This document shows positions 1 through 5,249 of a stretch of DNA of 8,637 nt, piece by piece. A model generated the notes under the pieces. That model was not told where the DNA came from, searched no databases, and saw only the letters and a program-made list of their open reading frames with translations. Position numbers and translations under genes: made by a program. The stretch's first letter is position 1. Every line of letters starts with the position of its first letter. The DNA lies in NCBI GenBank assembly GCA_900313765.1, contig OMSN01000055.1:1-8637 (forward strand), in the 5' to 3' direction. The DNA is from an uncultured Eubacteriales bacterium. Lineage in GTDB: Bacteria > Bacillota > Clostridia > Lachnospirales > Lachnospiraceae.

Positions 1-2763
1 GCGATGCTTCCGATCTCCTTAAGCGTTGGGGAGGAGACGCCGGGCACAGCTGGTCCGGAAGTGGGATCGGACGCAGGACCGGACGAAAAAGCGGAAATCG
101 CTTCCGCTCCGAAGCTGGCACTGGACCCTGCTGCTTTCGTTCTGAAAGAACACTGCTACAGCTCCTTGCAAGAAGCTCTGGAAAAAAAGCCGGACCGGCT
201 GATCCCCTTTGCGGATGTCGCCGATGGAAAAGCAGAATTGAATGATTTTATTGCCCAGTTGTCGGATGAAGAGCTTGCTTACCTGATGGTCGGCAACTCC
301 GTGGACAATGTGGGGTTTAACAGCGTATTGGGCTCAGCCGCGAAAACGCTGCCAGGTGCGGCGGGGGAAACCACTGGTAAACTTGAGCTGAAATATGGCC
401 TGAAACAGATGGAACTCTGCGACGGTCCGGCCGGCTTGCGGCTGACACCGGAATACATCGAAAAACCGGACGGAACGTGGTGCGGACATAAGGCGGACAG
501 GATCGGTGAGCCGGGAAGCGCCAGCTTCGGTACCGCAGATCTGGAGCCGGGAGAGTACCGAGTCATAGGTAAAGCATCCGGCATCGGATACGAAGGCTGT
601 GACGCGGACGAAGTTTGTCACCTGACTGTGACAGACAGTGATACACCGGAAGGAAAAGTTGCTGTCAGTGTCAGTAAGACAGAACTTGATACATCAGAGA
701 ACTTTGCAGTTTCAGTCCTTGCACCCGGAGCTAAGTGGATAGAACTCTTCTATGATTATCAGGGTGAAGGAGACTGGCAGAACTGGAGCAGCTTCAGGAG
801 AGGAGAATCCCTCGAAGAACAGAATAATTACGGACACTCTGGAGTCTATTCTCTGGCGGCAAAAGCACACTATTTTGAAGTAGACGGGAATGGAAACCCG
901 ATAAGCGAAGAGGTCATTAAGACTTCTGAACCCATCAAGCTGACCGTAGCTGCACCCAATGGTGCACTTTCTGTCAACCTGCCGACCAACCTTCCTGCGA
1001 AACTGTCCGAAGGAGAAGATCTGACATTTACGGTTCAGAAACCGGAAAAGGCAGATTTTGTCCAGGTACGTGTATCATATGATCCGGACGACCCTGATGC
1101 AAACAGAACCATCTTCGAGGATTGGATTGATGAGAACAGCTCCGTTATAACGGTTCTGGCTGACAAACTATCTGTTGTAAAAGAAGGAAAACTCGTCTGG
1201 GTACGGATCTATGCCAATGCACCGGGATATGATGATGCCGATGTATCTGCAGGAATACCGATGGTTCCGGGTGCAGATACGGAAAAGCTGACGCTGACCG
1301 TGAATGAAACCAATGCAGAGGTCAATGCAGAGGTAAATGAACGTATCAAAATAAAAGTTTCACCCAGGAATGCCGGGGATTCAATCCAGGCAGTCCGGCT
1401 CTGGACCGGCAGGAGGTATTTTTCCGGTGAAGATGAGATTGCTCGGGATGAGGAAGACTGGTTCGAGGATGGCAGCTTCGTAGCTAACCCGAGGTATAAC
1501 GCCCCGGGAACCTATTCAGTATTTGCACTTGTTACTTTTGATCCACGAAATGACAGCGGAGAGGATACACGTATCTGGTATACGACGGAAACCGTCAAGA
1601 TCAATGTGACCAGCCAGGGAGATGTGGAGTCGCCTGTCTTCACACTGGATAAGACCAGAGTAAGGCCGGATGAAACGGTGAAGGGAACTGTAGAAAGTGT
1701 TACTAATGCTGCTGAGTATTGGCTGCAGTGTGAGAAATGGTATGAAGCGGATAATGACCATCAGGAGGCAGGATGGTACTATGAGGATCAGGCAAAGACA
1801 AAAATAAATGTAGAAGAACTGGAGAGTTTTGAACTTCCGATGGAAGTATTATCCCCTGGTGATTATCGCCTGTACTTATATGTGCTGGGCGAGAAGGGCT
1901 ATCAGGGCTGCGATGCAAATAACGGCGAGCCTGTTGAGTTGAAGGTCCGGGATCCGTGGATTGAAGAAGAAGAGGAAGCTGCACTTGAGGAACTCAAATC
2001 AATTATCGACAGCCTCCCATTTACAGCAGGAGCCGCAGATGAGGCGTCTGTTGCCAGAGCACAGGAGATTCTGAACAGCCTGAACAGTGTGCAGAAAGAA
2101 TACCTTGGCGGGGAAGATGTGTTTTATGACTACGTGGACATGATCAGCACCGCGAAGAACCAGGTAGATATTGCAAAGGCAACGGCTGTCTTTGAACAGA
2201 TCAATGCACTGCCTGACGGAGCAGGCCTTGCGCAGAAAGCTGCTATCGAGGCAGCAGCCGCTGCATACGCGGCGCTCACTGACGCGCAGAAAGCCCTGGT
2301 TGATGCGGACACAGCAACAAAGAAGAAGCTGACGGACGCACAGGACAAGCTTGCGGCTGAGGAAGCGGCCGCTCAGCCGATTATCCCACTTCCACCCGCA
2401 CCGATTCCTGCACCTCCGGCTCCGGTAGTGGAAACAGAGATCATCACAATCTCCAAAGCGCCGGCGGGAGTAAAGGCAAAAGCAGGCAAAAAAGGGTCTG
2501 TTGACTTAACATGGAAGGCGTTCAAACAGACCAAGAAAACTAAAGCGATCTGGAAGAAAGTAAAGAAGATTGAAGTTCAGTACAGTACTGACAAGAGCTT
2601 CACAACGGGGGTTGTGTCGAAGACACTTGGCAAGAAGAAAACGAAACTTACTGTTAAGAAACTGACAGCGAAGACAACCTATTACTTCCGTGTCCGTTAT
2701 GTCGAAGGACCGCTTAAGGTCTCCAAATGGAGTTCTGTCAAGAAGGCAAAGACGAAAAAATAA
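1..2763 (+). CDS. Modular surface/secreted protein with truncated GH3 segment, Ig-like modules and C-terminal FnIII (5' partial)
   Basis: The frame is open from base 1 and no signal peptide is visible, so the start is probably upstream; residues are numbered from the Met at base 4. Residues 1-60 are an acidic, Gly/Pro-rich linker. Residues about 70-150 resemble the junction and first block of the catalytic barrel of clostridial 'inverted' GH3 beta-glucosidases (QLSDEELAYL, PGAAGETT 117-124, DGPAGLRLT 140-148). The barrel then stops, and the part that would carry the nucleophile Asp is absent. A partial Ig-like module follows (about 165-210), then four Ig-like modules (about 218-315, 320-425, 427-536, 543-648). 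Next come an Ala-rich alpha-helical region of two related repeats (about 654-786), a Pro/Ala hinge (793-808) and a Lys-rich fibronectin III domain (about 812-919). There is no LPXTG anchor. It is likely extracellular and may bind wall or glycan; the function is unknown. It could be the decayed relative of a full GH3 enzyme. The domain reading is by eye. Confidence 0.85.
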   Translation, partial: AMLPISLSVGEETPGTAGPEVGSDAGPDEKAEIASAPKLALDPAAFVLKEHCYSSLQEALEKKPDRLIPFADVADGKAELNDFIAQLSDEELAYLMVGNSVDNVGFNSVLGSAAKTLPGAAGETTGKLELKYGLKQMELCDGPAGLRLTPEYIEKPDGTWCGHKADRIGEPGSASFGTADLEPGEYRVIGKASGIGYEGCDADEVCHLTVTDSDTPEGKVAVSVSKTELDTSENFAVSVLAPGAKWIELFYDYQGEGDWQNWSSFRRGESLEEQNNYGHSGVYSLAAKAHYFEVDGNGNPISEEVIKTSEPIKLTVAAPNGALSVNLPTNLPAKLSEGEDLTFTVQKPEKADFVQVRVSYDPDDPDANRTIFEDWIDENSSVITVLADKLSVVKEGKLVWVRIYANAPGYDDADVSAGIPMVPGADTEKLTLTVNETNAEVNAEVNERIKIKVSPRNAGDSIQAVRLWTGRRYFSGEDEIARDEEDWFEDGSFVANPRYNAPGTYSVFALVTFDPRNDSGEDTRIWYTTETVKINVTSQGDVESPVFTLDKTRVRPDETVKGTVESVTNAAEYWLQCEKWYEADNDHQEAGWYYEDQAKTKINVEELESFELPMEVLSPGDYRLYLYVLGEKGYQGCDANNGEPVELKVRDPWIEEEEEAALEELKSIIDSLPFTAGAADEASVARAQEILNSLNSVQKEYLGGEDVFYDYVDMISTAKNQVDIAKATAVFEQINALPDGAGLAQKAAIEAAAAAYAALTDAQKALVDADTATKKKLTDAQDKLAAEEAAAQPIIPLPPAPIPAPPAPVVETEIITISKAPAGVKAKAGKKGSVDLTWKAFKQTKKTKAIWKKVKKIEVQYSTDKSFTTGVVSKTLGKKKTKLTVKKLTAKTTYYFRVRYVEGPLKVSKWSSVKKAKTKK
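1311..1334 (+). repeat. Exact 12-bp tandem duplication in the surface-protein gene
   Basis: CAATGCAGAGGT occurs twice back to back (1311-1322 and 1323-1334). It keeps the frame and encodes the repeated NAEV-NAEV at residues 437-444, near the start of the third Ig-like module. It looks like a small slippage duplication that lengthens an inter-strand segment. Confidence 0.8.
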
Positions 2764-2820
2764 ACTGTATGACAGATCTGCCGGTGCAGAATGAAGGGTG
2801 GGAACTGCATAATACACGAA

Positions 2821-2852
2821 CAGGCCCGGGGCGCAGACGTGCCCCGGGTCTG
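2821..2852 (+). terminator. Probable transcription terminator after the surface-protein gene
   Basis: A GC-rich inverted repeat of 12 pairs (2821-2832 with 2841-2852, one G-T wobble) encloses an 8-nt loop and lies 57 nt past the stop codon. Only a weak T tract (ATTTC) follows, so termination may be inefficient or factor-assisted. The rest of the 238-nt gap to proB holds only the candidate proB promoter and a short hairpin. Confidence 0.6.
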
Positions 2853-2893
2853 ATTTCGGGATCACAGGCGGATATCATTCCGGAGGGGAGAGG

Positions 2894-2922
2894 TTGCGCT
2901 TACGGATTCAATCAGATAAAAT
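2894..2922 (+). promoter_or_regulatory. Candidate proB promoter
   Basis: TTGCGC (2894-2899) and TAAAAT (2917-2922) are separated by 17 bp and lie downstream of the preceding hairpin and about 80 nt before proB. The -10 matches 5 of 6 consensus bases; the -35 matches only 3 of 6. It is placed sensibly but is weak evidence on its own. Confidence 0.35.
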
Positions 2923-3001
2923 GAACGGAGCACATTTTTACAGAAGATCCGCACTGCGCTGCGCAGAACATATGGATCATTGACAGAGAGGAACGAATAG
3001 C

Positions 3002-3805
3002 ATGTCCCTGGTACAGAACAGAATTGTAGTGAAGGTTGGAACATCCAGCCTGACCAATGACGTTGGAAATACGAATCTGAGAGCATTTGACAAACTGGCA
3101 CTGGTGCTTTCCGACGTGGCAAATATGGGATATCAGGTTATCCTTGTCTCTTCCGGAGCGATCGCGGTGGGAACGAGCAAGATGGGCCTGAAAGCAAAGC
3201 CGGAATCCATGCGGATGAAGCAGGCGGCTGCCGCAGTCGGGCAGTGTCAGAATATGTTCCTGTACGACAAGTTCTTCGGTGAATACGGCCATACGATCGC
3301 CCAGATCCTGCTGAATGCTTCTGACATTGAACAGGAGGAGAAGAAGGAGAACCTGACCAACACCTTCGAGGCGCTTCTTGAGAACGGCATCATTCCGGTC
3401 GTGAATGAAAATGACTCAGTCAGCTATACGGAGATTGAATCCAAGGACCGCCTGTTCGGCGACAACGATATGCTGTCTGCGGTGGTTGCCGTCCTGGTAC
3501 GGGCAGAGCGGCTTGTGATCTTCTCAGATATTGATGGTCTGTATGAGGCGGATCCCCGGTTCCATCCGCAGGCAAAACTGATCCACCGTATCGAACAGAT
3601 CGATGATGCACTGTATGAACTGGCGGGAGGGGCAGGCTCCAGGAGAGGGACCGGCGGCATGAAGACAAAACTTCAGGCGGCAGAACTGGCTACCAGGCAG
3701 GGAATCGATGTTACGATCTGCAACGGAAAGAGACCGGAAGCTCTGCACGATATCATACACGGGGTACCCACAGGAACTTTATTTACAGGAAGGCGGGGCA
3801 TATGA
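3002..3805 (+). CDS. proB: Glutamate 5-kinase, short form without PUA domain
   Basis: This enzyme phosphorylates L-glutamate with ATP to gamma-glutamyl phosphate, the first step of proline synthesis, in the cytoplasm. The 267 residues cover a complete amino-acid-kinase fold: KVGTSS (11-16, phosphate-binding), SSGAIAVG (50-57), NENDSVS (135-141, glutamate pocket), FGDND (152-156), SDIDGLY (175-181) and GTGGMKTK (216-223, nucleotide side). The roughly 100-residue C-terminal PUA domain of the E. coli enzyme (367 aa) is missing; the protein ends cleanly after the kinase domain, as in other short ProB forms, so this is not a truncation. The start is supported by GAGAGG at 2986-2991, 10 nt upstream. 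proA, the usual neighbour, does not follow; a hydrolase overlaps its stop by 4 nt instead. No T-box is recognisable upstream. Confidence 0.93.
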   Translation: MSLVQNRIVVKVGTSSLTNDVGNTNLRAFDKLALVLSDVANMGYQVILVSSGAIAVGTSKMGLKAKPESMRMKQAAAAVGQCQNMFLYDKFFGEYGHTIAQILLNASDIEQEEKKENLTNTFEALLENGIIPVVNENDSVSYTEIESKDRLFGDNDMLSAVVAVLVRAERLVIFSDIDGLYEADPRFHPQAKLIHRIEQIDDALYELAGGAGSRRGTGGMKTKLQAAELATRQGIDVTICNGKRPEALHDIIHGVPTGTLFTGRRGI

Positions 3806-4734
3806 GTACGATCAGCAAAGCGGCAACAGCCATGATGCTCGGAGGAATCTCCGCGGCGGCAGTAACGGCCGGCGGCGGCAGCATCTATCTGGCACACCAG
3901 ATCGCCAAGCCTCAGGGAAAAACGCTGGCACAGGAGAGAGACTGGGAGATCGAACAGGGACTGTGGGAGGACTTCGACACAGTAAAGAGAAATGCCTATA
4001 CGGTGCAGGGAATGGATGACTATCTGCTTCACTGCGAACTGGTGGAGACTGATCCTGAGAGCCGGAAATATGTGATCCTGACCCATGGCTATACATCGAA
4101 CCGCTACGGAACGGTGAAATACATCCCGACCTTCCGTAAACTTGGATATAACTGTGTCATCTATGACTGCAGGGACCATGGGGAGAATAAGGAGACAGCC
4201 TGCTCGATCGGGAACTTTGAGGCGCAGGACCTTCTGAAGGTGATCGCGGACACCTATGAGAGATACGGTGACGACATCGAGCTCGGACTGCATGGAGAGT
4301 CGATGGGATCCGCCACGTCTCTTCAGGTTCTGAAGTATCATCCCAAAGTGAGATTCGTAGTTGCGGACTGCGGATTCGCGAATCTTTATGAGCTGATCCG
4401 GGTGGGCTATAAAGGGATGCACATCGGGTTCATGACAGACCCGGTGAATCAGATCCTTATAAAACGGTATCATTTCGACCTGAAAGACACCTCTCCCAGA
4501 GATGCCCTGCAAGGCAATATGGTGCCGCTGTGCCTGATCCACGGGAAGGAAGATAAGTTTATCGCTCCTGAAAACAGTGAGGAGCTTGCGAGGGCTACCT
4601 CCGGGTACTGTGAAGTGCACCTGATCGACGGAGCTACCCATGCCAAGTCGCGCAAGGTCCTCGGGGAGGAAGCATACACAAAGATCGTGAGAGAATTCCT
4701 GGAGAAACTGGAGAAACCTGAATCCGACAAATAA
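3802..4734 (+). CDS. Membrane-anchored alpha/beta hydrolase (serine hydrolase family)
   Basis: The 310-residue protein begins with a hydrophobic Ala/Gly-rich segment (about 6-32) that looks like an uncleaved signal anchor, so the catalytic domain probably faces outside. The alpha/beta-hydrolase marks are an oxyanion-type HGYTSN (95-100), the nucleophile elbow GESMGS with Ser167, an acid in HGKED (Asp251) and the catalytic His280 in GATHAKS. Known relatives are annotated as alpha/beta hydrolases or extended-lid peptidase/esterase-like enzymes; the substrate cannot be read from sequence. Its ATG overlaps the proB stop in an ATGA, so it is probably translationally coupled to proB, and it is the last gene before a strong terminator. 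A role in proline metabolism is not implied by any motif; the coupling may be only shared expression. Confidence 0.88.
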   Translation: MSTISKAATAMMLGGISAAAVTAGGGSIYLAHQIAKPQGKTLAQERDWEIEQGLWEDFDTVKRNAYTVQGMDDYLLHCELVETDPESRKYVILTHGYTSNRYGTVKYIPTFRKLGYNCVIYDCRDHGENKETACSIGNFEAQDLLKVIADTYERYGDDIELGLHGESMGSATSLQVLKYHPKVRFVVADCGFANLYELIRVGYKGMHIGFMTDPVNQILIKRYHFDLKDTSPRDALQGNMVPLCLIHGKEDKFIAPENSEELARATSGYCEVHLIDGATHAKSRKVLGEEAYTKIVREFLEKLEKPESDK

Positions 4735-4759
4735 ACTGCATATCATGATATTTGCAAGA

Positions 4760-4799
4760 CCAGGATCATAGTCAGGCGGCCGTGATCCTGGCCTTTTTT
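4760..4799 (+). terminator. Rho-independent terminator of the proB-hydrolase unit
   Basis: The inverted repeat CCAGGATCA (4760-4768) / TGATCCTGG (4783-4791) gives nine pairs, extended inward by one T-G wobble. It is followed by CC and a run of six T (4794-4799). It starts 25 nt after the hydrolase stop and separates this unit from the promoter of the next operon. Confidence 0.88.
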
Positions 4800-4818
4800 G
4801 AACATTATCCTTTCACAA

Positions 4819-4838
4819 TTTAAAGTGTTTACTTTAAA
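4819..4838. promoter_or_regulatory. Perfect palindrome, probable operator over the -35 box
   Basis: TTTAAAGT (4819-4826) and ACTTTAAA (4831-4838) are exact inverted copies around the 4-nt spacer GTTT. The right arm covers part of the -35 hexamer (4828-4833), the classic position for a repressor that blocks RNA polymerase. The gene directly downstream encodes a TrpR-family DNA-binding protein, so it is the likeliest ligand and autoregulation is expected. Binding is inferred, not shown. The site does not carry the CTAG core of the E. coli TrpR operator. Confidence 0.65.
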
Positions 4839-4856
4839 CGGCGAAAGTGTTATGAT
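4828..4856 (+). promoter_or_regulatory. Sigma-A-type promoter with extended -10 for the trpR-like/ior operon
   Basis: TTTACT (4828-4833) and TATGAT (4851-4856) are 17 bp apart; the -10 matches 5 of 6 consensus bases and is preceded by TGT (4848-4850), an extended -10 motif. Transcription would start near 4863, leaving a leader of about 87 nt before the regulator gene. It is the only convincing promoter between the upstream terminator and the operon. Confidence 0.7.
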
Positions 4857-4873
4857 GGCTCATATGCGTGGCG

Positions 4874-4913
4874 TGCCCTGCCGGCGATACCCAGCAGGTA
4901 TGACGGTCGGGCA
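4874..4913 (+). promoter_or_regulatory. Leader stem-loop in the operon 5' UTR
   Basis: Bases 4874-4883 can pair with 4904-4913 (ten positions, one mismatch, one G-T). Inside, ATACC (4887-4891) pairs with GGTAT (4897-4901) around a CAGCA loop. No T run follows, so it is not a terminator by itself. It could stabilise the mRNA 5' end or bind a ligand or protein. No known riboswitch class is recognised. Confidence 0.35.
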
Positions 4914-4949
4914 GTACAGATGACGGAAACATAGAAGAAAGGAAAAGGG

Positions 4950-5249
4950 ATGGCAGGAAGAGGCAGAAAGCGCAGACGCGCGATGTATGACACCATATTG
5001 AAGCTGAGTTCCTACGAAGAGTGCTGCGATTTCTTTGATGATCTGTGCACAGGAAAGGAGCTGGAGGCTCTGGAGCAGCGGTATGAAGTGGCCAGAATGC
5101 TCGCGGAGGGTAAGGTCTATATGGATATCATGAAAGAGACCGGAGCCAGTTCGGCAACGATCAGCCGGGTGAAACGTGTTTTTTCTGACGGAACCGGCTG
5201 TATGGAGAAGATGATCGCACAGTCACAGAAGGGGAGTGAGAACGAATGA
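4950..5249 (+). CDS. YerC/YecD-type TrpR-superfamily transcriptional regulator
   Basis: This 99-residue protein is a small, probably dimeric all-helical DNA-binding protein of the TrpR superfamily, resembling the B. subtilis YerC group (pattern EEC..FF.DLCT..E...L.QR.EVA.ML.EG, then GAS.ATISRV.R). The helix-turn-helix is about residues 56-76. Compared with E. coli TrpR, Thr34, Arg44 and Arg73 fall at the positions of Thr44, Arg54 and Arg84, which lie in the tryptophan pocket; TrpR Gly85 is replaced by Val74, and one residue is missing in the turn region. The basic N terminus (RGRKRRR) may contact DNA. AAAGGA (4938-4943) sits 6 nt before the ATG. Its stop overlaps the iorA start by 4 nt. It is the first gene behind a promoter carrying a palindrome, so it probably represses its own operon with an aromatic amino acid or its keto acid as effector. 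Family is confident; effector is inference. Confidence 0.88.
   Translation: MAGRGRKRRRAMYDTILKLSSYEECCDFFDDLCTGKELEALEQRYEVARMLAEGKVYMDIMKETGASSATISRVKRVFSDGTGCMEKMIAQSQKGSENE

Noticed and set aside
2269..2400. Ala-rich segment as a possible low-complexity sequencing artefact
   Set aside because: It follows the regular helical repeat pattern (AYAALTDAQKALV) known from many bacterial surface proteins.
2727..2924. 65-codon + strand reading frame overlapping the end of the surface-protein gene
   Set aside because: It crosses the terminator hairpin, has no ribosome binding site of note and its sequence looks like no protein family.
2853..3001. T-box or other amino-acid riboswitch before proB
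   Set aside because: No AGGGTGGNACCGCG-like T-box sequence or terminator/antiterminator pair lies here. GGGTGGGAAC at 2796-2805 is similar in part but lies before the upstream terminator hairpin, without a specifier stem.
3673..4746. 357-codon - strand reading frame opposite the hydrolase
   Set aside because: It is the mirror of two well-supported genes (proB end and hydrolase), shows no family motifs and no ribosome binding site was evident.
4864..4923. Short reading frame (19 codons, two Tyr, no Trp) in the operon leader, a possible attenuation leader peptide
   Set aside because: No ribosome binding site can precede it because transcription should start at about 4863; it has no run of regulatory codons and no terminator follows.
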